A stretch of 64,000 nucleotides of DNA from an uncultured Oscillospiraceae bacterium (lineage in GTDB: Bacteria > Bacillota > Clostridia > Oscillospirales > Acutalibacteraceae). The notes under the pieces are model-generated. The model searched no databases and was not told the origin of the DNA. It worked only from the letters and a program-made list of their open reading frames with translations. The stretch spans positions 1 through 64,000 of the forward strand of contig CATXDC010000014.1 in NCBI GenBank assembly GCA_958366985.1, written 5' to 3'. Each line of letters opens with the position of its first letter. The first letter of the stretch is position 1. The translations under genes and the position numbers were made by a program. Shown here in pieces: positions 26,101 to 34,588 of the stretch.

Positions 26101-26684
26101 TCTAGCTCCTCACGAAGCTCTTCTGCAAGGGATTCAACATCTATCTGTGAAAGAAGCTCTTTGATAGCCTCCGCACCCATTCCGGCACGGAAAGAATCCT
26201 CATACTTCTCTCTCATATCAGCGTAATCTTTATCGTTGAGAATCTGAAGACGCTGAAGCGGTGTGTCACCGGGATCTGTGACAATGTAAAGGGCAAAATA
26301 GAGAACCTTTTCAAGGTCACGGGGAGAAATGTCAAGCATAAGTCCCATACGTGAGGGAATACCCTTGAAGTACCAGATGTGGGAAACAGGAGCTGCAAGC
26401 TCAATGTGACCCATTCTCTCACGGCGAACCTTTGCCTTTGTTATTTCAACTCCGCAGCGTTCGCAGACCTTGCCCTTAAAGCGGATACGTTTATACTTTC
26501 CGCAGTGGCACTCCCAGTCCTTAGTGGGTCCGAAAATCCTTTCGCAGAAAAGACCGTCCCTTTCAGGCTTGAGTGTGCGGTAGTTTATGGTTTCGGGCTT
26601 CTTGACTTCACCGTAAGACCATTCTCTGATCTGTTCAGGTGAAGCAAGACCGATTTTTATTGACTCAAATGTGATGTTTTCCAT
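23142..26684 (-). CDS. rpoC: DNA-directed RNA polymerase subunit beta'
   Basis: A 1180-residue catalytic subunit of RNA polymerase. The N-terminal zinc site (CHCGKYKRIRFKGKVCERCG), the RPVTGPNNRPLKSLSDMLKG rudder region, the catalytic NADFDGDQMAVH near residue 450, the trigger-loop region and the second zinc site (CGCHEG with CRAEHGVCIKCYG) are all present. The start is ATG 26684 behind AAGGGG; the ATG at 26705 precedes that site. It lies 43 bp after rpoB and shares its transcript. The length is typical of Clostridia, which lack the large insertions of other lineages. Confidence 0.99.
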   Translation of the reverse strand: MENITFESIKIGLASPEQIREWSYGEVKKPETINYRTLKPERDGLFCERIFGPTKDWECHCGKYKRIRFKGKVCERCGVEITKAKVRRERMGHIELAAPVSHIWYFKGIPSRMGLMLDISPRDLEKVLYFALYIVTDPGDTPLQRLQILNDKDYADMREKYEDSFRAGMGAEAIKELLSQIDVESLAEELREELENASGQKKVRILKRLEVVEAFRQSGNKPEWMILDCLPVIPPDIRPMVQLDGGRFATSDLNDLYRRVINRNNRLKRLLELGAPDIIVRNEKRMLQEAVDALIDNGRRGRPVTGPNNRPLKSLSDMLKGKQGRFRQNLLGKRVDYSGRSVIVVGPELKMYQCGLPKEMALELFKPFVMKRLVETGAAGNIKSARKMVERAKNEVWDALEIVIKDHPVMLNRAPTLHRLGIQAFEPVLVEGRAIKLHPLVCTAFNADFDGDQMAVHVPLSAEAQAEARFLMLAANNLLKPSDGKPVAVPTQDMVLGSYYLTLIKPGEPGEGKAFRNVEEAIMAYDEGSLGLHALVKIRMSKVVDGVEVSQIIETTLGRVIFNNPIPQDLGFVDRSKPENMFKLEADFLVSKKMLGKIIDKCIKVHGTAVTAGVLDKIKAQGCQYSTRSGITVAVCDATIPPKKKEFLAQAEAEVDKINHFYLKGRYSNEERSRNVIKVWEDCTKKVSSELTANLDHYNPIYMMVDSGARGSESQLRQLAGMRGLIANTAGKTIEVPIRANYREGLNVLEYFISSRGARKGLADTALRTADSGYLTRRLVDVSQDVIIREEDCGCHEGIDVYDIRDGKELIEGLAERLKGRYLLEDLYDKETGELIMSKDRMMTDADAERIVASGVERIKIRSLLTCRAEHGVCIKCYGSNLATGDPVTVGEAVGIIAAQSIGEPGTQLTMRTFHTGGVTSAADITQGLPRVEELFEGRKPKHLAILSEISGVVSIEDIKGNPHVVITDNENGDQRSYLIPYDARLKEYIRDGAFVNKGDVLTEGSANPHDILAIKGTDAVHDYLIREVQRVYRMQGVDINDKHIEVIVRQMMKKYKVVEPGDTDMLPGSTVEKYEFITKNEAIRKRAEETGEDLKEATGTPVLLGITKASLATDSFLSAASFQETTRVLTDAAIKGKTDPLLGLKENVIIGKLLPSGTGMDCYSRVEIDPVKTAEEAAE

Positions 26685-26727
26685 GTAACCGACCCCTTCT
26701 TTCAATTGTTAATTGCGTTTCTTTTCA

Positions 26728-29700
26728 TTAAAAGGTGTCTTCGTCAAATCCGTCGTCACCGAAAAGCTCGTCTTCACTGAATGCTTCAAGAGCTTCGAAA
26801 TCAACCTCTGTGGGCTCCTCTTCCTCTTCGGGAGCTTCAATGCCGTAGCCATCTGCATCCTCAGCATCGTTTACCTGTGAGAAAGCTGCGTCATCGCTCA
26901 TAACATAGCCGATGTCGTCGCCGTCAAAGTTTTGCTTAAGGTCAATTTCCTGATCATCCTTATCAAGAACTCTTACGTCAAGACCAAGTGACTGAAGCTC
27001 TTTGATAAGAACCTTGAATGACTCGGGAATACCGGGCTTCGGTACGTTCTGACCCTTGACGATTGCCTCGTAGGTCTTTACACGGCCCACAATATCGTCG
27101 GACTTAACAGTAAGGATTTCCTGAAGAGTATAGGCAGCGCCGTAAGCTTCAAGAGCCCAAACTTCCATTTCACCGAAACGCTGTCCGCCGAACTGAGCTT
27201 TACCACCCAGAGGCTGCTGTGTAACAAGTGAATAGGGTCCTGTTGAACGGGCATGGATTTTATCGTCAACAAGGTGGTGGAGTTTAAGGTAATACATAAC
27301 ACCCACAGTTACGGGGTTATCAAACTGACGTCCTGTACGTCCGTCAATAAGGAATGACTTACCGTCCTCTCTCAGACCAGCCTCACGAAGTGCATCACGG
27401 ATATCGGACTCATGAGCACCGTCGAAAACGGGAGTCATGATCTTCCAGCCAAGGTGTCTTGCAGCGAAACCAAGGTGAACTTCAAGAACCTGACCGATGT
27501 TCATTCGGGACGGAACGCCCAAGGGGTTAAGAACGATATCAAGAGGAGTACCGTCGGGAAGGAAGGGCATATCTTCCTGGGGAAGAATTCTTGAAACAAC
27601 ACCCTTGTTACCGTGACGACCAGCCATCTTGTCACCGACGGAGATTTTACGCTTCTGTGCAATGTAGCAGCGTACGACCTTGTTAACGCCGGGGCTGAGC
27701 TCGTCGCTGTTAGCTCTTGTAAAGGTCTCAACCTTAACAACGATACCGTACTCACCGTGAGGAACACGAAGAGATGTATCTCTTACCTCACGTGCCTTTT
27801 CACCGAAAATAGCACGGAGAAGTCTTTCTTCTGCTGTAAGCTCAGTTTCTCCCTTGGGAGTTACCTTACCTACAAGGATGTCGCCGGAGCGAACCTCTGC
27901 ACCAACACGGATGATACCCTCTTCGTCAAGGTCTTTGAGGACATCCTCACCGACGTTGGGAATATCTCTTGTGATTTCCTCTGCGCCGAGTTTTGTATCT
28001 CTTGCCTCAATCTCATGCTCTTCGATGTGAATTGAGGTGTAAACGTCTTCACGTACAAGCTTTTCGTTAAGAAGTACGGCGTCCTCGTAGTTGTAGCCTT
28101 CCCATGTCATGAAGCCGATAAGGGCATTCTTACCAAGGCTGATTTCACCGTTGCTTGTTGCGGGACCGTCAGCGATAACTTCCTTCTCCTCAACTCTCTG
28201 TCCGAGATCAACGATAGGACGCTGGTTTATGCATGTGCCCTGGTTGGAGCGCATAAACTTGAGAAGCTCATAGGAATCAACTTCGCCGTTATCTGTTGTA
28301 ATTTCAATATTGCTTGCGCTGAGCTTTGTTACTGTACCTGCTCTCTTTGCAAGTACAACAACGCCTGAGTCAACAGCTGCTTTATATTCCATACCGGTTC
28401 CGACAATGGGAGACTCGGTTTTAAGAAGCGGCACAGCCTGCCTCTGCATGTTTGAACCCATGAGAGCACGGTTTGCGTCGTCGTTTTCAAGGAAGGGAAT
28501 CATTGCAGTAGCAACTGAAACAACCATTCTCGGTGAAACGTCCATGTAGTCAGCTCTTGAAGAGTCGATCTCAAGGAACTCGTCACGGTAACGTGTATTT
28601 ATCTTCTTGCGCATGAATCTGCCGTTTTCATCAAGGGGCTCGTTAGCCTGAGCAACGATGTAATCATCCTCAACGTCGGCTGTCATATAGGTTACTTCAT
28701 CAAGAACAACGCCGGTTTCCTTATCAACTCTGCGGAAAGGAGCTTCAATGAAGCCGTATTTGTTTATACGTGCAAAAGTTGCAAGGTAGGAGATAAGTCC
28801 GATGTTGGGTCCTTCAGGAGTCTCAATGGGACACATGCGTCCGTAGTGGCTGTAATGAACGTCACGAACTTCGAATCCGGCACGGTCTCTTGAAAGACCG
28901 CCGGGTCCCAAAGCTGAAAGACGTCTCTTGTGAGTAAGCTCAGCAAGTGGGTTATTCTGATCCATGAACTGTGAAAGGGGTGATGATCCGAAGAACTCTC
29001 TTATAGCCGCTACAACAGGTCTTATGTTGATAAGTGCCTGGGGAGTTGCTGTATCGCTCTCCTGTGACTGGAGAGTCATCATTCTCTCTCTTACAACTCT
29101 CTCCATACGTGTGAAACCGATTCTGAACTGATTCTGGAGAAGCTCGCCGACAGAACGGATGCGGCGGTTGCCCAGGTGGTCGATATCGTCAACGGTTCCC
29201 ACGTCGTTTGCAAGACAGTTGAGATAGTTGATTGTAGCAAAGATATCATCAATGATGATGTGCTTCGGAATAAGGTCATCGCAGCGTGCTTTGAGCTCTG
29301 CTTTAAGAGCGTCAACATCGCCCTCACACTTTTCGAGAACCTCAGTGAGAACGCTGAAGCGTACCTTCTCGTTGATGCCGATATCCTCGAGCTCTTCCTC
29401 TGTGAAGAAAGGAACATACTCGCCGATATCAACCATACCGTTGGAGATGATCTTTACCTCTACGCCTTCAACGTCAACATAAGCGATTGTAACGCCTGCC
29501 TGCTCAAGCTCATAGGCTCTCTCTTTGGAGATAACCTCTCCTGCCTCAGCAAGGATTTCGCCTGTTGTGGGGCTTGCAATGGGCTGTGAAAGCTTATGGC
29601 CTGCAAGACGCTGTGAAATTGCAAGCTTCTTATTGTATTTATAGCGTCCGACTCTTGAAAGGTCATAACGATGTGCGTCAAAGAACAGTCCGTCAAGGTG

Positions 29701-30462
29701 TGACTGAGCTGTTTCAAGTGTCGGAGGCTCGCCGGGACGGAGCTTTTTGTAAACTTCAAGAAGAGCCTCTTCCCTGTTCTGAGTTGTATCCTTCTCAAGG
29801 GTTGCAAGGATTCTCTCATCTGCTCCGAAGAAATCGGTAATTTCAGAATTTGTACCGAGTCCCAGTGCTCTGATAAACGTTGTGATATGAATTTTTCTGT
29901 TCTTATCTATTCTTACATAGAAAATGTCGTTCTGATCTGTCTCGTACTCAAGCCATGCACCACGGTTGGGGATGACAGTTGTGGTAAACATCTTTTTACC
30001 GGTCTTGTCATGAGTCATGCCGTAGTATACGCCGGGAGAACGAACAAGCTGTGAAACTATTACACGCTCAGCGCCGTTAATAACGAAAGTACCGCTGTCG
30101 GTCATGAGCGGGAAGTCGCCCATGTACACTTCGTTTTGCTTGATTTCGCCGGTTTCCTTATTGAGCAGTCTTGCAGTTACCCTTAAAGGCGCCGCATATG
30201 TTGCATCACGCTCTTTGCACTCAGTCACCGTATATTTGGGCTTATCGTCCATGCGGTAATCGATGAAGCTGAGAACCAGATTTCCCGTATAGTCAGTAAT
30301 CTCATCGATATCTCTGAAAACTTCTTTCAGACCCGTATCGAGGAACCACTGATATGAGTTCTTCTGGATTTCAATAAGGTTGGGCATTTCCATAACCTCA
30401 TTGATGCGTCCGAAGCTCATGCGGGTATTTTTGCCAAGCTTAACAGGTTTCACATTCACCAT
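26728..30462 (-). CDS. rpoB: DNA-directed RNA polymerase subunit beta
   Basis: A 1244-residue subunit of RNA polymerase. The rifampicin pocket reads SSPLSQFMDQNNPLAELTHK and RRLSALGPGGLSRDRAGFEV with no recognisable resistance substitution. The flap and C-terminal GQRFGEMEVWALEAYGAA segments are present, and the tail is strongly acidic (EAPEEEEEPTEVDFEALEAF and on). The start at 30462 follows GGAGTGA. Unlike the textbook rplJ-rplL-rpoB order, no ribosomal protein gene precedes it in this window: it has its own tandem promoters about 180-200 bp upstream and a leader hairpin. Confidence 0.99.
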   Translation of the reverse strand: MVNVKPVKLGKNTRMSFGRINEVMEMPNLIEIQKNSYQWFLDTGLKEVFRDIDEITDYTGNLVLSFIDYRMDDKPKYTVTECKERDATYAAPLRVTARLLNKETGEIKQNEVYMGDFPLMTDSGTFVINGAERVIVSQLVRSPGVYYGMTHDKTGKKMFTTTVIPNRGAWLEYETDQNDIFYVRIDKNRKIHITTFIRALGLGTNSEITDFFGADERILATLEKDTTQNREEALLEVYKKLRPGEPPTLETAQSHLDGLFFDAHRYDLSRVGRYKYNKKLAISQRLAGHKLSQPIASPTTGEILAEAGEVISKERAYELEQAGVTIAYVDVEGVEVKIISNGMVDIGEYVPFFTEEELEDIGINEKVRFSVLTEVLEKCEGDVDALKAELKARCDDLIPKHIIIDDIFATINYLNCLANDVGTVDDIDHLGNRRIRSVGELLQNQFRIGFTRMERVVRERMMTLQSQESDTATPQALINIRPVVAAIREFFGSSPLSQFMDQNNPLAELTHKRRLSALGPGGLSRDRAGFEVRDVHYSHYGRMCPIETPEGPNIGLISYLATFARINKYGFIEAPFRRVDKETGVVLDEVTYMTADVEDDYIVAQANEPLDENGRFMRKKINTRYRDEFLEIDSSRADYMDVSPRMVVSVATAMIPFLENDDANRALMGSNMQRQAVPLLKTESPIVGTGMEYKAAVDSGVVVLAKRAGTVTKLSASNIEITTDNGEVDSYELLKFMRSNQGTCINQRPIVDLGQRVEEKEVIADGPATSNGEISLGKNALIGFMTWEGYNYEDAVLLNEKLVREDVYTSIHIEEHEIEARDTKLGAEEITRDIPNVGEDVLKDLDEEGIIRVGAEVRSGDILVGKVTPKGETELTAEERLLRAIFGEKAREVRDTSLRVPHGEYGIVVKVETFTRANSDELSPGVNKVVRCYIAQKRKISVGDKMAGRHGNKGVVSRILPQEDMPFLPDGTPLDIVLNPLGVPSRMNIGQVLEVHLGFAARHLGWKIMTPVFDGAHESDIRDALREAGLREDGKSFLIDGRTGRQFDNPVTVGVMYYLKLHHLVDDKIHARSTGPYSLVTQQPLGGKAQFGGQRFGEMEVWALEAYGAAYTLQEILTVKSDDIVGRVKTYEAIVKGQNVPKPGIPESFKVLIKELQSLGLDVRVLDKDDQEIDLKQNFDGDDIGYVMSDDAAFSQVNDAEDADGYGIEAPEEEEEPTEVDFEALEAFSEDELFGDDGFDEDTF

Positions 30463-30501
30463 AGGCTAATCACTCCGTTCTTTTTATTCGTCCATCAACA
30501 T

Positions 30502-30541
30502 GGAAACGTTTTTGTTTTTGAACAAAAAACGATTGCTTTCC
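30502..30541 (-). promoter_or_regulatory. long hairpin in the rpoB leader
   Basis: On the minus strand GGAAA, a five-base bulge and CGTTTTTTGTT pair with AACAAAAACG and TTTCC around a four-base loop, with one bulged T. It ends 40 bases before the rpoB start and could serve as an RNA regulatory element. Confidence 0.6.
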
Positions 30542-30631
30542 AACAAATTCTCCTTGATTTTCGGAGAAGAAAGTGATACAATCCGCTTAAAGAAAAATTC
30601 CTTAAGGGTACACACTGCCATTATGATAGGC

Positions 30632-30668
30632 AGTATAGTATTTTACACCCCTTGTCAACAATTGTCAA
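30632..30668 (-). promoter_or_regulatory. overlapping SigA-type promoters of rpoBC
   Basis: On the minus strand a perfect TTGACA (30668-30663), a 17-base spacer and TAAAAT (30645-30640). A second TTGACA (30658-30653) lies 15 bases from TATACT (30637-30632). The leader to rpoB is then about 165-175 nt. Across 30463-30798 I see only this, the leader hairpin and the adjoining terminator. Confidence 0.85.
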
Positions 30669-30738
30669 TAGAAGTGGGCTAAACTTTTTGTCTTTTCTTA
30701 ATTTTTAATTGAGAAAAGGCATTTTTTATGCTTTTAGA

Positions 30739-30774
30739 TAAAAAAACAGGCTTCGGTGCTGACCGAAACCTGTT
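30739..30774 (-). terminator. intrinsic terminator of the NhaC antiporter gene
   Basis: AACAGG-TTCGG pairs with CCGAA-CCTGTT with one mismatch and a six-base loop. On the minus strand it is followed by TTTTTTTATC. Confidence 0.88.
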
Positions 30775-30798
30775 TAATAGTATAAATTGTATATAAAT

Positions 30799-32313
30799 TT
30801 ACTTCGACTTTTTGCCTACTACCTGCTCTTCGGAAGAAAACTTCTTCTTTGCAATAACAAGAGCGGCAATAAGAAGCACAAGTCCGATAGGAAGTCCGAG
30901 CCATGCATTTGTAAATCCTGCTATGAGATAGCCTACAAAGCTGCATCCCGCAACAATAAGTGCATAGGGCATCTGGGTTGAAACGTGTTCCAGATGATTG
31001 CAGTTAGCTCCCGTAGAAGCAAGGATTGTTGTATCGGAAATGGGAGAAACATGGTCGCCGCAGACTGCACCTGCAAGAATGGATGCAATTGTAAGAACCA
31101 TCAGCTGGCTGTCAACTCCGCCGAACACTGCCATTGTAATGGGGATAAGGATACCGAATGTGCCCCAGGATGTTCCTGTTGCAAAGGCAAGTCCTAAAGC
31201 GATAAGGAAGAATACGCCGGGCATTATATTCATGGGAATGCTGTATGTTTCAACAACATGTCTTACATATCCGCCTGCGTCAAGGTAATCTGCACTGCAA
31301 ACGCCGCTGAGAGTCCATGCAAGAGAAAGGATTGCAATAGCGGGAACCATTGCTCTGAATCCCTCTATAACGCTGTCTGTGAACTCTTTGTAAGTGATTA
31401 CTCTGCGTGACATATAAAGAATAAATGTAACAACAAGAGCAAAGAAAGAACCAAGAACAAGTGAAAGTGAAGAATTACAGTTACTGAAAGCTGTAACTAT
31501 ATTTTCACCTTCAAGGATTCCGCCTGTATAAAGCATTGCCATTATACAGAAAACAATAAGAGAAACTATGGGGATTATAAGATCCATAACTTTTCCCTTA
31601 CCGGTAACCTTGATTGTTTCTCTCTCACTGTTTTCGTTGGTTGTTTCTTTTTCACGGTGGAGAACCTCATATTTTTTCATGGGACCGAAATCAAAATTAA
31701 AGGCTATGAGGAAAACGACCATCACAATTGTGAGAAGCGCATAAAGATTAAAAGGTATTGTTCTGAGGAAAAGATTGAATCCGTCAATGGTGCTTCCCTC
31801 AGGCAGTGATGAACCGACAGCAGCTGCCCAGCTGGAAATTGGAGCTATAATACATACGGGAGCAGCGGTTGCATCGATTATATAAGCAAGCTTTGCTCTT
31901 GAAATTTTATGTCTGTCTGTAACAGGTGACATTACAGTACCGACAGTAAGGCAGTTAAAATAGTCATCAACGAAAATGAGAACGCCTAAACCGGAAGTTG
32001 CCGCAAGAGCGCCTCTCTTTGTCTTAATGGCTTTTGATGCCCAGTTACCATATGCTCTTGAAGCGCCTGATTTAGCCATAAGAGCTACCAGTATTCCCAG
32101 AAGTACCAGGAAAATTATTATGTTTGCATTTGAGCCGATTTTTTCGCCCATAATGCCAAATGTTGTCTCAACTGTCTTAACAGGATTGAAACCGGTGAAA
32201 AACAGTGCGCCTGAAATAATTCCTATAAGCAGAGAAAAATATACTTCCTTTGTTATAAGAGCCAGAGCAATAGCAACAATCGGCGGAATAAGCGACCAAA
32301 AGGTACCTACCAT
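30799..32313 (-). CDS. NhaC-type Na+/H+ (or organic acid) antiporter
   Basis: A 504-residue membrane protein with about 11-12 hydrophobic segments, of the NhaC family. Conserved segments include IFVDDYFNCLTVGTVMSPVTDR, IDATAAPVCIIAPISSWAAA and GATGTSWGTFGILIP-like FATGTSWGTFGILIP, followed by AGAVCGDHVSPISDTTILAS. NhaC proteins exchange Na+ for protons, but some relatives carry malate/lactate or other acids, so the exact exchange is open. The start follows GGAGGGATAAAACAA. It is monocistronic with a consensus promoter, an inverted repeat inside that promoter and a clear terminator. Confidence 0.88.
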   Translation of the reverse strand: MVGTFWSLIPPIVAIALALITKEVYFSLLIGIISGALFFTGFNPVKTVETTFGIMGEKIGSNANIIIFLVLLGILVALMAKSGASRAYGNWASKAIKTKRGALAATSGLGVLIFVDDYFNCLTVGTVMSPVTDRHKISRAKLAYIIDATAAPVCIIAPISSWAAAVGSSLPEGSTIDGFNLFLRTIPFNLYALLTIVMVVFLIAFNFDFGPMKKYEVLHREKETTNENSERETIKVTGKGKVMDLIIPIVSLIVFCIMAMLYTGGILEGENIVTAFSNCNSSLSLVLGSFFALVVTFILYMSRRVITYKEFTDSVIEGFRAMVPAIAILSLAWTLSGVCSADYLDAGGYVRHVVETYSIPMNIMPGVFFLIALGLAFATGTSWGTFGILIPITMAVFGGVDSQLMVLTIASILAGAVCGDHVSPISDTTILASTGANCNHLEHVSTQMPYALIVAGCSFVGYLIAGFTNAWLGLPIGLVLLIAALVIAKKKFSSEEQVVGKKSK

Positions 32314-32345
32314 TTGTTTTATCCCTCCTGAATAATATTAGGTTT

Positions 32346-32374
32346 ATTGTACTGTTTTTGACAGTATATGTCAA
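32346..32374 (-). promoter_or_regulatory. SigA-type promoter of the NhaC gene with an internal operator
   Basis: On the minus strand TTGACA (32374-32369), a 17-base spacer and TACAAT (32351-32346). TACTGT and ACAGTA, separated by five bases (32350-32366), form a perfect inverted repeat filling the spacer. Confidence 0.78.
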
Positions 32375-32536
32375 TGTTTTTTGTTGGATTTTATATAAAC
32401 GTGTCTAAAATTATTCAAAATATACCATTCCGACTGCTTTTATCGAGCATTTGCTCTGGGAGCAAAAGTGGTAAAACGGTATTTCAGAAGGATGTGGTTT
32501 AAGAATTTATGTGCTGAAGTATCAAAAAAACTCATG

Positions 32537-33463
32537 TCAAATGATGCCGAATTTTTTCATTTCTTTTTTAAGACAATTTGCTTTCAGTTTGAGGAAAGGA
32601 TGGGATACTTTGCCCAGACGTGAATACCAGTACATCTCCGAAAACAGCGCATAAAACTCAGTTTTGACATCAGCCTTTTCGCTTACACCGTATCGCTTTT
32701 TATATTCTTCGTAAAGCCCCATTGCTCCTCCCGCTCCAGCTTTTAAAGCGAACAGTTCATAATCACGGTCAGCCCACTTGACCATAAATGGGTCTATTAG
32801 ACCTTTCATGATAAGGGTATTTTTATCGACAATAATATTAGGAGTCCAGAAATCACCGTGGGTGAGCACTGCTTTCTCCGGCTTTTCATCGAATATCTTT
32901 TCGTATTTTGCAAAGGCAGTTTCCATTACATCCAGAACCTCTTTGCTTAAAGCCTCTTCTGCACCTTTTGTCTCGGCAAATTTTAAAATATTTTCAGCAA
33001 AGGGTTTATAATAGTCATCCCAGCTTTCATAAACAGCTTCCTTGTAGTTTCCGAACGTTTCATTTTCAACGCTCTGAAGCTGACTGAGATTTTCGAGAAT
33101 AGAGCTTACATAATTTTCACGTTTTTTCTTTCCCTTAAATTTAAACCATATATTATCAGCAGAAACGCCGTCAATATATTCCATGGCAAAAATCCCCAGC
33201 TCTTTTTCACCTTCATTATAATATTTTTTAAAAAAATATGGTTTCGGTATCTTGATTCCGGATTTTTCAAGGAGAAATTTTGAACTGTCATATTCCTCCT
33301 CCATAAGTTTAGGATACTCCGAAACTTTAACAGCTGCTTTAAATCCGTTTTCGCATTCCGCTGTATATACACTTCCCGATGCACCTTTTCCACAAGGTGA
33401 GCACCTTAAGGTTTTTAAATTCATCTCTTCCTTTAAAGCCTGACTAATGTAATCATTTATCAT
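32537..33463 (-). CDS. APH-fold small-molecule kinase (aminoglycoside phosphotransferase family)
   Basis: A 308-residue protein of the APH/choline-kinase/fructosamine-kinase superfamily. The catalytic loop HGDFWTPNIIV and the following metal-binding IDPFM (in place of the usual IDW/IDF) are clear, and the N-lobe has GKGASGSVYTAE with the Lys in AAVKVSE. No resistance-specific signature is visible; a metabolic sugar or amine kinase is more likely than antibiotic resistance. The start is ATG 33463 behind GGAGGGG; the long upstream extension from 33598 contains the promoter region and is not credible as protein. No operon partner. Confidence 0.78.
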   Translation of the reverse strand: MINDYISQALKEEMNLKTLRCSPCGKGASGSVYTAECENGFKAAVKVSEYPKLMEEEYDSSKFLLEKSGIKIPKPYFFKKYYNEGEKELGIFAMEYIDGVSADNIWFKFKGKKKRENYVSSILENLSQLQSVENETFGNYKEAVYESWDDYYKPFAENILKFAETKGAEEALSKEVLDVMETAFAKYEKIFDEKPEKAVLTHGDFWTPNIIVDKNTLIMKGLIDPFMVKWADRDYELFALKAGAGGAMGLYEEYKKRYGVSEKADVKTEFYALFSEMYWYSRLGKVSHPFLKLKANCLKKEMKKFGII

Positions 33464-33800
33464 TTTATCCCCTCCTGACGCCTCTGTTTCAGTAAACAAA
33501 TTATTGAAATGATAACAAAAAAGTATAGCAAAACGGCTTTTAACAATTAGCAAGCCCCATAAGAAAATAATCCCATGTAAATTACGGTACAACCTCAAAA
33601 AGGCTGCACCGTTGCTTTTTACGCTTTAAAGCGATAGGAGTTTGGCTTCAAAATCCTATACTCGCCATTCCTGAGGACATTGCTACCACAATGTGTATAT
33701 CGTTTATTTCTGTTTGGCTTTGTACAACTCAAAACATCAACAAATGATATGCTCACAGATTATTGGTTGAATAAAAGTTCATGTTCTTACTAACTGAAAA
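33464..33800. other. 337-bp intergenic region
   Basis: Holds a TATACT -10-like box for the kinase gene (about 33522-33527), a weak terminator-like AAAAAGGC/GCTTTTT pairing (33596-33620) that may end the acetyltransferase transcript, and a 12-bp palindrome CGCTTTAAAGCG at 33622-33633. No coding sequence is supported. Confidence 0.5.
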
Positions 33801-34304
33801 TCACCGCACTATTTCTAATTCTATGCATTCCCAATCTTCATTTAATATATGATAATATTCTGCTTTATCCAACACCACATCTTTAAATCCTACCGATTTG
33901 TAGCAAAAATATGCGGATTCATTATTTTTAAATACTCCAAGAGTTACTTTACTAACCTTCAAAATATCAAAAGCATACTGTAAAGATAACTTCAACATTT
34001 CTTTTCCATAGCCCTGCCCACGTTTATTGTCGTCCACAATTACAAATCCGAGCCGAAGTTCTTCTTTAGCCTCATCAGTATACCGCATAATTAAATGTCC
34101 CACAACACCGGTTTCATCAAAAGCAGTCATCTCAAAAAAAGAGTCTGAAAACGCAAAATGATCATAATGATCATTTATATCGTCTGCTGTAATAGGAAAT
34201 TTTTCGTATCTATCCGCACACCATTTTCTGAATGCAACTTCATCTTTTATCCATTTCACAATAAATTCTGCGTCACATTTTTTATATGGTCGTAATCTTA
34301 ACAT
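33801..34304 (-). CDS. GNAT family N-acetyltransferase
   Basis: A 167-residue acyl-CoA-dependent acetyltransferase. The acetyl-CoA-binding motif RGQGYGKEML follows the beta-strand LRLGFVIVDD, and the later NNESAYFCYKSVGF segment is the usual motif B. The overall order and length fit a stand-alone GNAT domain. The start follows AAGGTGAAATAGCT. It stands alone, so the acceptor substrate (amine, peptide N-terminus or antibiotic) cannot be inferred. Confidence 0.88.
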   Translation of the reverse strand: MLRLRPYKKCDAEFIVKWIKDEVAFRKWCADRYEKFPITADDINDHYDHFAFSDSFFEMTAFDETGVVGHLIMRYTDEAKEELRLGFVIVDDNKRGQGYGKEMLKLSLQYAFDILKVSKVTLGVFKNNESAYFCYKSVGFKDVVLDKAEYYHILNEDWECIELEIVR

Positions 34305-34588
34305 AGCTATTTCACCTTTCCTTACGGCAACTTCTAATTTATCTGCTTCAACACAGACAATTATTTAAAATAACTATATCAAAAAGCTTAAGTCTTTTCA
34401 ACTTTCAAGTTTAAACTTATTCATAATAATAAAAATGGCAAAAAAACTTTTCACAGTTCTTTTACCATTCGTCTTTTAGTAAACCTCATTAATGCCTGAT
34501 AATTCAGTATATTTAATGTTCTCTAAATCATTTTCTGATCGGACATCAACAAATACAAAATCCGTTTATTGTATTGAAAGATTTTTTC

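Noticed and set aside
27613..28035. 140-codon frame on the plus strand within rpoB
   Set aside because: Antisense shadow of a highly conserved gene; no independent evidence of coding.
29176..29589. 137-codon frame on the plus strand within rpoB
   Set aside because: Same reason: mirror frame of rpoB with no start signal.
32450..32466. TTTGCTC-TGG-GAGCAAA inverted repeat
   Set aside because: Short, lacks a T-tract, and lies in the spacer beyond the kinase gene with no promoter nearby; too little to call an element.
32537..33463. aminoglycoside resistance gene
   Set aside because: The fold is shared by many metabolic kinases, and no resistance-subfamily motif or mobile element is present.
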